The notes under the pieces: model-generated | Database searches by the model: none | Told to the model about the DNA's origin: nothing | What the model saw: the letters and a program-made list of their open reading frames with translations, nothing else | Origin: Pseudomonadota bacterium | GTDB lineage: Bacteria; Pseudomonadota; Gammaproteobacteria; Burkholderiales; Burkholderiaceae_C | Length of the DNA stretch: 18,703 bases | Reading direction: 5' to 3' | NCBI GenBank assembly: GCA_023396625.1 | Contig: JAEWVY010000238.1 | Span: 1-18,703, forward strand | Part shown: positions 6,371-13,938 of the stretch, piece by piece | Numbering within the stretch: the first letter of the stretch is position 1 | Layout: every line of letters begins with the position of its first letter | Translations under genes and position numbers: made by a program

Positions 6371-7935
6371 TGGCGCAGGCGGCGCCGGTTCTCAGCCTGT
6401 CCGGCATCACCAAACGCTTTGGCGATTTGGTGGCCAATGACGCCATTTCGCTGCAGCTGCATCAGGGCGAGGTGCTGGCACTGCTGGGCGAAAACGGCGC
6501 TGGCAAGTCCACGCTGGTGTCGATTCTGTTCGGCCATTACACCGCCGACGCTGGTCACATCACCGTGCACGGCCAGCCACTGCCGCCGGGTGATCCCAAA
6601 GCAGCGCTGGCGGCCGGCATCGGCATGGTGCACCAGCACTTCACGCTGGCAGACAACCTCAGCGTGCTGGACAACGTGATGATGGGCGCCGAGCCGCTGT
6701 GGCAACCCTTCACCCGCCACGGCCAGGCGCGTGACAAACTGCTGGCGGTGGCCCGCCAGTTTGGCCTGACGGTGGACCCCAAAGCCAAGGTCGGCAACCT
6801 GTCGGTGGGTGAACGCCAGCGGGTGGAAATCCTGAAAGCCTTGTACCGTGGCGCCCGGATTCTGATCCTGGACGAACCCACCGCCGTGCTCACCCCGCAG
6901 GAAAGCGAGAACCTGTTTGAGGTGCTGGCGCAGATGGTGGCGCAGGGCCTGTCGATCATTTTCATCAGCCACAAGCTGGGCGAAGTGCTGCGCGTGTCCC
7001 ACCGCGTGGCGGTGCTGCGCGGCGGCAAACTGGTGGCCCAGGCGGCGGCCACTGCCACCACCCAGGCGCAGCTGGCGCAATGGATGGTCGGTCACGCCAT
7101 CGAGACGCCCGAACGGCGCCCGGCCCAGACCGTGGGGGAGCCGGTGTGTGTGTTGCACCAGGTCAGCACGGCGCCGGGGCGTGAACGGCTGAACCGGGTG
7201 TCGCTGACCCTGCACCGGGGCGAGATGGTGGCCATTGCCGGGGTGTCGGGCAACGGCCAGCTGGCGCTGGCCGAACTGTTGTGCGGCACCCGCCAGGCCA
7301 TTGCCGGTGAGGTGCGTTTTCTGGGGCAGCCCCTGCCGCCGCACCCTTCAGCGCTGGTGGCGCTGGGGGTGGCGCGTATTCCTGAGGACCGCCATGCCGT
7401 GGGTGTGGTGGGCGATCTGCCGGTGTGGGAAAACGCCGTGGCCGAGCGTCTGCGCAGCCCGGCTTTTTCGCGCTGGGGCTGGGTACGCCGGGCGCGCGCC
7501 AGAGCCTATGCCGGGCAGGTCATGGCCACTTTTGATGTGCGGGGTGGCGGGCCACTGGTGGCGGCCCGTGCGTTGTCGGGCGGCAATATGCAAAAGTTGA
7601 TTCTGGGCCGGGCGCTTATGCCGCCAGGTCATGACGTGAGGGACCGCGCCGCCGAGCCTGCGGCCCCCCCACCCCGCCTGATCGTCGCCCACCAGCCCAC
7701 CTGGGGTCTGGACATCGGGGCGGTGGCCTATGTGCAGGCACAGCTGCTGGCCGCACGTGATGCCGGTGCCGCGGTGCTGGTCATTTCAGACGATCTGGAC
7801 GAGGTGCTGACCCTGGGTGACCGCGTGGCGGTGATGCATGCCGGTGACATGACGGAGGCCAGACCCGCGCTGGCATGGAGCCGTGAGGCCATTGGCCTGG
7901 CCATGGCCGGGGTGGCAGGAGGAGTGCCCGCATGA
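6370..7935 (+). CDS. ABC transporter ATPase, double nucleotide-binding domain, BMP/nucleoside type
   Basis: This 521-residue ATPase has two fused domains and energises the importer. Domain 1 is canonical: Walker A GENGAGKST (40-48), signature LSVGE (144-148) and Walker B ILILDEP with Asp168/Glu169. Domain 2 is degenerate, as usual in this subfamily: the P-loop reads GVSGNGQ (291-297) without Lys-Ser/Thr, the signature is LSGGNMQ (402-408), and the catalytic Glu is replaced in AHQPTWGLD (Gln442). Between that signature and Walker B there are roughly 15-20 extra Pro/Ala-rich residues (about 417-435) that I do not expect in relatives. ATG 6370 overlaps the upstream stop by one base and is preferred to the GTG at 6367. 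The gene ends in a 4-base ATGA overlap with the permease. Confidence 0.93.
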   Translation: MAQAAPVLSLSGITKRFGDLVANDAISLQLHQGEVLALLGENGAGKSTLVSILFGHYTADAGHITVHGQPLPPGDPKAALAAGIGMVHQHFTLADNLSVLDNVMMGAEPLWQPFTRHGQARDKLLAVARQFGLTVDPKAKVGNLSVGERQRVEILKALYRGARILILDEPTAVLTPQESENLFEVLAQMVAQGLSIIFISHKLGEVLRVSHRVAVLRGGKLVAQAAATATTQAQLAQWMVGHAIETPERRPAQTVGEPVCVLHQVSTAPGRERLNRVSLTLHRGEMVAIAGVSGNGQLALAELLCGTRQAIAGEVRFLGQPLPPHPSALVALGVARIPEDRHAVGVVGDLPVWENAVAERLRSPAFSRWGWVRRARARAYAGQVMATFDVRGGGPLVAARALSGGNMQKLILGRALMPPGHDVRDRAAEPAAPPPRLIVAHQPTWGLDIGAVAYVQAQLLAARDAGAAVLVISDDLDEVLTLGDRVAVMHAGDMTEARPALAWSREAIGLAMAGVAGGVPA

Positions 7936-8993
7936 GGCTCGAGAAACGCAGCCACAGCTCTGCCGTGGCGCTGGCCCTGGCCCCCTTGGGCGCCGTGGTG
8001 TTCACGCTGCTGATCAGCGCCCTGTTGGTGCTGTGGGCCGGTGCCCCGGTGGGCCAGACCTATGGTTTGCTGATCAAGGGCGGCTTTGGCTCGGTGTTTG
8101 CCTGGTCCGAGACGCTGACGCGCGCTATTCCGCTGATGCTCACCGGTCTGGCGGCGACGGTGGCGTTCAAGGCGCGGTTGTTCAACATCGGTGCCGAAGG
8201 CCAACTGTATGTGGGTGCGCTGGCGGCGGTGGCCGTCGGGGGCCTGCATGGTGGCACCGGTTTCGACCTGCCGCCAGCCTTGCTGTTTGTGTTGATGATG
8301 CTGGCTGCCGCGCTGGCCGGCGCCGTGCTGCTGCTGGGGCCGGCGCTGCTGAAGGCCCGCCTGGGGGTGGATGAGGTGGTGACCACGCTGCTGCTCAATT
8401 TCATTGTGCTGCTGCTGGTGTCCTTGATGCTGGACGGCCCGATGAAAGACCCCACCGCCATGGGCTGGCCCCAAAGCGTGGCCTTGCTGGGTGATCTGGA
8501 GCTGGCCAAATTGATCCCGCAGACCCGCGTGCACACGGGCCTGCTGTGGGCCTGCGCGTTGGCCGTGGGCCTGTGGGCGCTGATGAAATACACCGTGCTG
8601 GGATTTGACATCCGCGCGGTGGGGGCCAACGCCCGGGCTGCCGCGTTTGCCGGTGTGCCGGTCACGCGCACGGTGGTCCTGGTGGCGTTGCTCTCGGGCG
8701 GGCTGGCCGGGCTGGCTGGCGCCATTGAGGTGGCCGGGCGCACCAGCTACCTGACGCTGGACATGTCGCCTGGTTATGGCTACAGCGGCATCGTGATCGC
8801 CATGCTGGCGGGCCTGCACCCGCTGGGGGTGGTGGCGGGCAGTGTGTTTGTGGCGGGTGTGCTGGTGGGGGCGGACAGCATGAGCCGTCTGGTCGGTGTG
8901 CCCACCTACATTGCCGATGTGATTGTGGCGGCCTCGCTGATTTCGGTGCTGGTGGCCACGCTGCTGACGCAATATCGGCCGAGGTGGAAATGA
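7932..8993 (+). CDS. ABC transporter permease 1 (BPD_transp_2 family)
   Basis: This 353-residue inner-membrane permease of the BMP/nucleoside importer has a charged N-terminus, then a first membrane segment around residues 11-36 and further hydrophobic segments along its length. The family hallmark FNIGAEGQLYVGA occurs at about 84-96. Long Leu/Val/Ala stretches such as LLLNFIVLLLVSLML mark other helices. Start and stop overlap the neighbours by 4 bases (ATGA) on both sides, at 7932-7935 and 8990-8993, so this is an integral operon member. It pairs with the second, shorter permease to form the channel. Confidence 0.93.
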   Translation: MRLEKRSHSSAVALALAPLGAVVFTLLISALLVLWAGAPVGQTYGLLIKGGFGSVFAWSETLTRAIPLMLTGLAATVAFKARLFNIGAEGQLYVGALAAVAVGGLHGGTGFDLPPALLFVLMMLAAALAGAVLLLGPALLKARLGVDEVVTTLLLNFIVLLLVSLMLDGPMKDPTAMGWPQSVALLGDLELAKLIPQTRVHTGLLWACALAVGLWALMKYTVLGFDIRAVGANARAAAFAGVPVTRTVVLVALLSGGLAGLAGAIEVAGRTSYLTLDMSPGYGYSGIVIAMLAGLHPLGVVAGSVFVAGVLVGADSMSRLVGVPTYIADVIVAASLISVLVATLLTQYRPRWK

Positions 8994-9913
8994 CCGAATG
9001 GATGGACATCCTCGCCAACCCCGCGTTCTGGGTCGCGGTGTTGCGTATCGCCACGCCGCTGATCCTGGGCACGCTGGGCGTGTTGTGGTGTGAACGTGCC
9101 GGGGTGCTGAACCTGGGCATCGAAGGCATCATGGTCGCGGGGGCTTTCACGGGCTGGCTGGCCGTATACAGCGGCGCGTCCTTGTGGCAGGGGGTGGCGG
9201 TGGCGGCACTGACCGGCGCGCTGCTGGGGCTGCTGCATGCGTTTCTCACGGTGGGGTTGGCCTTGTCGCAACATGTCTCGGGGCTGGGCCTCACGCTGCT
9301 GGCCACGGCCCTGAGTTATTACGGTTACCGCGTGAGTTTTCCCAAGGTGTCCACGCCGCCCACCATCACGCCGTTTGCCGCCATGGACTGGCTGGGTCTG
9401 CCGGTGCTGGCGCAACAAACCCCGCTGACACTGCTGGCCCTGCTGCTGGTGCCGGTGATGGCTTACCTGCTCTACAAAACACCGGTGGGTTTGGCCGTGC
9501 GCATGGTGGGGGAGAACCCCCAGGCCGCCGAAGGTCAGGGGGTGTCGGTGGTCGCTGTGCGCACCGGTGCCATTGTGGCGGGTTCGAGCCTGATGGGGGT
9601 GGCGGGGGCGTTTCTGACCCTGTCAGCCTTCAACGCCTTCTTTTTCAACATGGTCAACGGCCGCGGCTGGATTTGCGTGGCGCTGGTGGTGTTTGCCTCC
9701 TGGCGGCCCGGCAAGGCCTTGCTGGGTGCGCTGCTGTTCGCCTTTTTTGACGCGCTGCAGTTGCGTCTGCAACAGATGGGCGACGCCGTGTTGCCCTACC
9801 AGCTGTACCTGATGCTGCCGTATGTGTTGTCCATCGTGGCGCTGGTGCTGGTGGCGCGCAAGGCCAGCTACCCGCAGGCGCTGATGAAGCCGTATCGCAA
9901 GGGGGAACGATGA
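8990..9913 (+). CDS. ABC transporter permease 2 (BPD_transp_2 family)
   Basis: This 307-residue integral membrane protein is the second half of the channel. It carries the paralogous motif LNLGIEGIMVAGA (about 40-52), where permease 1 has FNIGAEGQLYVGA. Several hydrophobic helices follow. The C-terminus ends in a basic tail (ALMKPYRKGER) expected on the cytoplasmic side. The ATG at 8990 overlaps the stop of permease 1; an in-frame GTG at 8984 is less likely. The cytosine deaminase starts one base after this stop (ATG 9915), which ties the importer to pyrimidine metabolism. Confidence 0.93.
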   Translation: MTEWMDILANPAFWVAVLRIATPLILGTLGVLWCERAGVLNLGIEGIMVAGAFTGWLAVYSGASLWQGVAVAALTGALLGLLHAFLTVGLALSQHVSGLGLTLLATALSYYGYRVSFPKVSTPPTITPFAAMDWLGLPVLAQQTPLTLLALLLVPVMAYLLYKTPVGLAVRMVGENPQAAEGQGVSVVAVRTGAIVAGSSLMGVAGAFLTLSAFNAFFFNMVNGRGWICVALVVFASWRPGKALLGALLFAFFDALQLRLQQMGDAVLPYQLYLMLPYVLSIVALVLVARKASYPQALMKPYRKGER

Positions 9914-9914
9914 C

Positions 9915-11198
9915 ATGCTCGATCTGCTGATTCACAACGCTCGTCTGCCCGATGGGCGCACCGACGTGGGCGTGGCCGTCCAGGATGGCGTCATCATCGA
10001 AGTGACGCCGGGCCTGGGTCCGGCGCAGGCGCCCGCCCGGGAAAGTGTGGATGCGGCGGGCCAGCTCCTGTCGCCGCCATTCGTCGATGCCCATTTCCAC
10101 ATGGACGCCACGCTCAGCTACGGCCAGCCGCGTGTCAACGAAAGCGGCACACTGCTCGAAGGCATCACGCTATGGGGCGAACTCAAGCCGCTGCTGACGC
10201 AGGAGGCCCTGGTGGAGCGAGCGCTGGCCTACTGTGACTGGGCCGTGGCCAAGGGCTTGCTGGCCATCCGAAGCCATGTGGACATCTGCGACCCGCGCCT
10301 GCTGGCGGTGGAGGCGTTGCTGGAAGTTCGCCGTCGCGTCGCGCCGTACCTCGACCTGCAGTTGGTGGCCTTTCCGCAAGATGGCTTGCTGCGCAGCCCC
10401 GGCGCGCTGGAAAATCTGAAACGGGCGCTGGACCGGGGCGTGGACGTGGTGGGCGGCATTCCGCATTTCGAGCGCACCATGGCGCATGGCGCCGAGAGCG
10501 TGCGGCAGTTGTGCGAAATCGCCGCGGCGCGCGGATTGCGGGTCGACATGCACTGCGATGAGTCGGACGACCCCCATTCCCGGCATGTCGAGACGCTGGC
10601 CTGCGAGACCCAGCGCCTGGGCCTGCAGGGCCGGGTCACCGGGTCGCATCTGACCTCCATGCACAGCATGGACAACTACTACGTGAGCAAGCTGCTGGCG
10701 CTGATGGCCGAGGCCCAGCTGAACGTGGTGGCCAACCCGCTGATCAACATCACCTTGCAGGGCCGGCACGACAGCTATCCCAGACGGCGCGGCATGACCC
10801 GCGTGCCGGAGCAGCTGGCCGCCGGCCTGACCGTGGCGTTCGGGCACGACTGCGTGATGGACCCCTGGTACAGCCTGGGCTCGGGCGACATGCTGGAGGT
10901 GGCGCACATGGGACTGCACGTGGCGCAGATGACCAGCCAGGCCGCCATGCGGCAGTGCTTCGACGCGGTCACGGCCCACCCGGCGCGGATCCTGGGCTTG
11001 TCCGGGTATGGCATCGCGCCAGGTTGCGATGCCAGCTTCGTGCTGCTGCAGGCGCGTGACGTGCCCGAGGCGCTGCGCCTGCGCGCGCACCGGCTCAAGG
11101 TCTATCGCAAGGGCCGCCTGCTGGCCGAGAGCCCGGCGGTCGCCACCCAACTGCGCCTGCCAGGGCGCGACGCGACGGTGACGTTCCAGTGCCAGTGA
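9915..11198 (+). CDS. codA: Cytosine deaminase-like amidohydrolase (CodA family)
   Basis: This 427-residue protein is related to E. coli CodA along its whole length and probably deaminates cytosine to uracil, feeding the PreTA pathway encoded upstream. Metal and active-site residues match CodA with an offset of one: His60/His62 (DAHFHMD), Gln155 (FPQDG), His213 and Glu216 (HCDES), His245 (GSHLTSMHS), Asp312 (FGHD) and Trp318. The exception is the position of CodA Asp314, next to the metal-ligand Asp, which is Cys313 here (GHDCVMDPWY). In CodA that position affects the choice between cytosine and 5-fluorocytosine (from memory), so the true substrate may be a modified or related base. It starts one base after the permease stop, with GGGGA (9901-9905) upstream, and is the last gene of the block. 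Confidence 0.82.
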   Translation: MLDLLIHNARLPDGRTDVGVAVQDGVIIEVTPGLGPAQAPARESVDAAGQLLSPPFVDAHFHMDATLSYGQPRVNESGTLLEGITLWGELKPLLTQEALVERALAYCDWAVAKGLLAIRSHVDICDPRLLAVEALLEVRRRVAPYLDLQLVAFPQDGLLRSPGALENLKRALDRGVDVVGGIPHFERTMAHGAESVRQLCEIAAARGLRVDMHCDESDDPHSRHVETLACETQRLGLQGRVTGSHLTSMHSMDNYYVSKLLALMAEAQLNVVANPLINITLQGRHDSYPRRRGMTRVPEQLAAGLTVAFGHDCVMDPWYSLGSGDMLEVAHMGLHVAQMTSQAAMRQCFDAVTAHPARILGLSGYGIAPGCDASFVLLQARDVPEALRLRAHRLKVYRKGRLLAESPAVATQLRLPGRDATVTFQCQ

Positions 11199-11241
11199 CG
11201 GCTCTCCACTGCCCGGCCCCGCATCGCACAGGGGAGCGCGG

Positions 11242-12168
11242 TCATGGCGCGCGGTCCTCGTCCTGCTTGAGCGCGAGGGCGGTGTCGTACAGCGCGTTGC
11301 GGGGATGGCCGGTGATGTCCGCGGCGAGCCGGACGGCGGTTTTCAGCGGCAGCTCCGCCAACAGGAGCCGCAGGATGCGCAGGGGGTCGCCGGTTTCCTG
11401 CGTGGCCGGCACCCCGTGGATCACGACCACGAACTCGCCGCGTTGACGGTGAGGATCCCCTGCCAGCCAGGCGGGCAAGTCGCTGGCAGGGAGTGTGACG
11501 ATGTCCTCGAACTGCTTGGTCAATTCGCGTGCCAGGGTCACGGAGCGTCCGTCCAGCGCCGCCAGCGCGCTGGACAGCGATGCCATGCGATGGGGGGCTT
11601 CCAGCACGATGGTGGTCCGGGCTTCGGCTGCCAGTTGCTGCACCGCGCGGGCGCGCTCGGCCGGCTTGGTGGGGAGGAAGCCGGCGAAGACGAACCCCCC
11701 CTCCTGTACCGCACCTGCCGCGCTCAGCGCGGTGGTGATGCTGCTGGCACCCGGCAGTGGCACCACGCGCAGGCCGGCCTCACGAACGAGGGCGACCAAC
11801 CGCGCGCCCGGGTCGCTGACGGCCGGCGTGCCAGCGTCGCTGACATAGGCCACGCGGCCGCCCTGCCGCAACCGGTCGACCACGACTGTCGCGGTTTCGG
11901 CCTCGTTGTGCTTGTGCACCGCCAGCAAGGGTGTGCCGGCGTGACCGATGCCGTACATGTTGAGCAGCTGCCGGGTATGGCGGGTGTCTTCGCAGGCCAC
12001 CATGTCCGCCAGCGCCAGCACGTGTAAGGCGCGCAGCGTGATGTCGGCGAGGTTGCCGATGGGGGTGGCTACGACATAAAGCGTGCCCTCGGGATAATGC
12101 TGTGGCGACGCGGCTTCGCGGGCGGCCGCCAGAGCCGGAGCAAAGCTTGCACTGGAGGTCAGGGTCAC
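11242..12168 (-). CDS. rsmI: 16S rRNA (cytidine(1402)-2'-O)-methyltransferase RsmI
   Basis: This SAM-dependent methyltransferase of the tetrapyrrole-methylase fold 2'-O-methylates C1402 in the ribosomal P site. Visible motifs are YVVATPIGNLADIT (about 31-44), ACEDTRHT (58-65), YVSDAGTPAVSDPG, VPLPGASS and FAGFLP, in the family order. It is 308 aa from a GTG start at 12168. The GTG is chosen because AAGGAA (12176-12181 on this strand) lies 7 nt upstream; in-frame extension further up has no ribosome-binding site and would run into yraN on the other strand. The gene converges on codA with a 43-bp gap and diverges from yraN with one base between start codons. Confidence 0.95.
   Translation of the reverse strand: MTLTSSASFAPALAAAREAASPQHYPEGTLYVVATPIGNLADITLRALHVLALADMVACEDTRHTRQLLNMYGIGHAGTPLLAVHKHNEAETATVVVDRLRQGGRVAYVSDAGTPAVSDPGARLVALVREAGLRVVPLPGASSITTALSAAGAVQEGGFVFAGFLPTKPAERARAVQQLAAEARTTIVLEAPHRMASLSSALAALDGRSVTLARELTKQFEDIVTLPASDLPAWLAGDPHRQRGEFVVVIHGVPATQETGDPLRILRLLLAELPLKTAVRLAADITGHPRNALYDTALALKQDEDRAP
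12154..12158 (+). promoter_or_regulatory. Ribosome-binding site of yraN, inside the rsmI coding region
   Basis: GGAGG lies 11 nt before the yraN ATG, somewhat far but the only good candidate. It falls opposite the first codons of rsmI. Both genes therefore have their leader and probably promoter inside each other's coding sequence. Confidence 0.55.
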
Positions 12169-12169
12169 G

Positions 12170-12562
12170 ATGGAATTCCTTGGAAAACGGCAAGGTAGCG
12201 CACAGGTCACCACCAAGCAAAAAGGCGACGCGGCGGAAGACGCGAGCCTGCGTCACCTGCAGGCCGCCGGCCTGCACCTGCTGGCGCGCAATTATCGGAC
12301 GCCCGGCCGTGGCGGCGGGGAAATCGACCTGATCTTGCGCGAGCCCGATGGCACACTGGTCTTCGTCGAGGTCCGGCAGCGGGCCAGTGCCTCCCATGGC
12401 GGCGCGGCGGCCAGCATTGGGGCCGCGAAGCGCCAACGCATCATCCTTGCCGCCAGGCATTACCTGATGCGGCTGCGCGAGCCGCCGCCCTGCCGGTTCG
12501 ACGTGGTGCTGGTCGAACCGGCCGGCCTGCGGTGGCTACGGGCGGCGTTCGAGGTGGAGTGA
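12170..12562 (+). CDS. yraN: UPF0102 family nuclease-like protein YraN
   Basis: This 130-residue protein has the PD-(D/E)XK-like fold of UPF0102, whose biological role is not firmly known. Conserved features are KGDAAEDASLRHL with Glu23, GGGEIDLI with Glu51 and Asp53, and FVEVRQR with Glu67 and Arg69, where many relatives have EVK. Length is typical (E. coli YraN ~131). The neighbours rsmI, diaA and dolP reproduce the E. coli cluster except that lpoA, which separates rsmI and yraN there, is absent. The ATG is at 12170, one base from the rsmI start on the opposite strand. Confidence 0.92.
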   Translation: MEFLGKRQGSAQVTTKQKGDAAEDASLRHLQAAGLHLLARNYRTPGRGGGEIDLILREPDGTLVFVEVRQRASASHGGAAASIGAAKRQRIILAARHYLMRLREPPPCRFDVVLVEPAGLRWLRAAFEVE

Positions 12563-12673
12563 GCCGGCTAGGGTGGCGTGCGCGTCACGGGCCGCGATTC
12601 CGGCGCCGATGGCGAATCGTTACACCGCCGCGGCCAGATGTTTCATCTCTCGCGGTTATCATCAAAGTCCACC

Positions 12674-13267
12674 ATGCCAGAGCAACGCGTCCAGCAGCAA
12701 TTCGTCGAGAGTGCCGACCTGCACTACCAGCTGGCCACTGTCCTGGGCAAGCCGGTGGCCGGTGCCGTCCACGCCTTGCTGGCCTGTGTCACGAGCGGCG
12801 GCAAGGTACTGGCCTGCGGCCTGGGCGGATCGGGTGCGCTGGCCCAGCATTTCGCGGCGCTGTTCGTGGGCCGTTTCGAGCGTGAGCGCCCGGAACTGGC
12901 GGCGCTGGCGCTCAGTGGCGACGGCGCCATGCTGGGCGCGCTGCTGCGTGGCGACGCCGGTGAGCAGGTGTTTGCTGGCCAGGTGCGCGCCCTGGGGCAG
13001 GCGGCCGACGTGCTGCTGGCGCTGTCGACTGGCGGCAACGACACTGCCGTGCTTCGGGCCGTGGACGCGGCCCACGAGCGCGACATGACGGTGATCGCGC
13101 TGACCGGGCAAGGTGGTGGAAGCGTCGGGCGCGGTTTGCGCGAAACCGACGTGCATGTGTGCGTGCCGCACGACCGGGTGGCGCGCATTCACGAGGTTCA
13201 CGCGCTGGTGTTGCACTGCCTGTGTGACGGCGTGGACACGCAGTTACTTGGTGAACAGGAGGTTTGA
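12674..13267 (+). CDS. diaA: SIS-domain protein, DiaA-like
   Basis: This 197-residue single SIS domain has the same length and order of motifs as E. coli DiaA (196 aa), a tetramer that binds DnaA and stimulates replication initiation. DiaA-like segments are QHFAA, GRFERERPEL, QVFAGQVRALG, DVLLALST, RDMTVIALTG and a C-terminal HALVLHCLCD helix. The phosphosugar loop reads CGLGGSGALAQH where GmhA enzymes have GNGGSAADAQH, so isomerase activity is doubtful; such genes are nevertheless often labelled phosphoheptose isomerase. ATG 12674 is preferred because MPEQRVQQQFVESADLHY resembles family N-termini, although no strong Shine-Dalgarno is seen; upstream in-frame codons give an atypical basic extension. 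Synteny (yraN before, dolP after) supports DiaA. Confidence 0.85.
   Translation: MPEQRVQQQFVESADLHYQLATVLGKPVAGAVHALLACVTSGGKVLACGLGGSGALAQHFAALFVGRFERERPELAALALSGDGAMLGALLRGDAGEQVFAGQVRALGQAADVLLALSTGGNDTAVLRAVDAAHERDMTVIALTGQGGGSVGRGLRETDVHVCVPHDRVARIHEVHALVLHCLCDGVDTQLLGEQEV
13257..13262 (+). promoter_or_regulatory. Ribosome-binding site of dolP, inside the end of diaA
   Basis: AGGAGG overlaps the last codons of diaA and lies 7 nt before the dolP ATG at 13270. This fixes the start and suggests translational coupling of the two genes. Confidence 0.8.
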
Positions 13268-13269
13268 TC

Positions 13270-13920
13270 ATGAAGCAGAAGACGGGATGGCGGCGCGGCC
13301 TGGTGGGCGCGGCGTGCGGCCTCGCAATTCTTTCGACGCTCGCGGGCTGCGCGCCCCTGGTGATCGGCGGTGCCGTGGCCGGCGGAATGGTCGCGACCGA
13401 CCGGCGCACCTCGGGGGCGCAGCTCGATGACCAGGGAATCGAGCTGCGCTCAGCCAATCGGCTGCGCGAAGCCTTGGGTGAGCGTGCACACGTCAATGTG
13501 ACGAGCTACAACCGGCAGGTGCTGCTGACGGGCGAAGTGCCGACCGCGCAGGACAGGCAGCTGGCCGAGCGCACGGTGTCCGGCGTGGACAACGTCCGTT
13601 TCATTGTGAACGAATTGGCGGTGATGAGCAGCAGCACGCTGTCGCAGCGCTCCTCGGACGCACTCATCACGGGCAAGATCAAGGCGGCCATGGTCGACTC
13701 GCAGGACATTTTTGCCAACGCGTTCAAGGTGGTGACCGAGCGCGGCATCGTCTACCTGATGGGACGGGTCACGCCGCGGGAGGCGCAGCGGGCGACCGAG
13801 GTGGCCCGGGGCGTTGGCGACGTGCAAAAAGTGGTTCGCGTTTTCGAGACCATTTCCGAGGACGATCTCAAGCGCATGCAGCCCGCGCCGGCGCCCGCCG
13901 CGGCGACACCTGCGTCCTGA
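13270..13920 (+). CDS. dolP: BON-domain outer-membrane lipoprotein, DolP (YraP) family
   Basis: This is a 216-residue lipoprotein. The signal peptide ends in the lipobox LAGC with Cys27; the next residue is Ala, so outer-membrane sorting is expected. Two BON domains follow at roughly 56-122 (containing VNVTSYNRQVLLTGEV) and 128-198 (containing VVTERGIVYLMGRV), then a Pro/Ala-rich tail. The E. coli homologue binds anionic phospholipids and supports envelope integrity and BAM function. Its stop is two bases before this ATG's neighbour diaA ends the other way round: diaA stops at 13267, two bases upstream of this start. It converges on the dehydrogenase gene with an 18-bp gap. The DolP name rests on domain layout and the rsmI-yraN-diaA context. 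Confidence 0.9.
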   Translation: MKQKTGWRRGLVGAACGLAILSTLAGCAPLVIGGAVAGGMVATDRRTSGAQLDDQGIELRSANRLREALGERAHVNVTSYNRQVLLTGEVPTAQDRQLAERTVSGVDNVRFIVNELAVMSSSTLSQRSSDALITGKIKAAMVDSQDIFANAFKVVTERGIVYLMGRVTPREAQRATEVARGVGDVQKVVRVFETISEDDLKRMQPAPAPAAATPAS

Positions 13921-13938
13921 AGCCAGGCCGGGCCGGGA

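Noticed and set aside
7231..7260. Degenerate Walker A in the second ATPase domain as a sign of a pseudogene
   Set aside because: GVSGNGQ without the lysine is normal for the second domain of this double-ATPase subfamily; the frame is intact.
6202..8972. Long minus-strand frames opposite the ATPase and permease 1
   Set aside because: Gln/His-rich translations typical of antisense to Leu/Ala/Val-rich membrane genes; no start signals.
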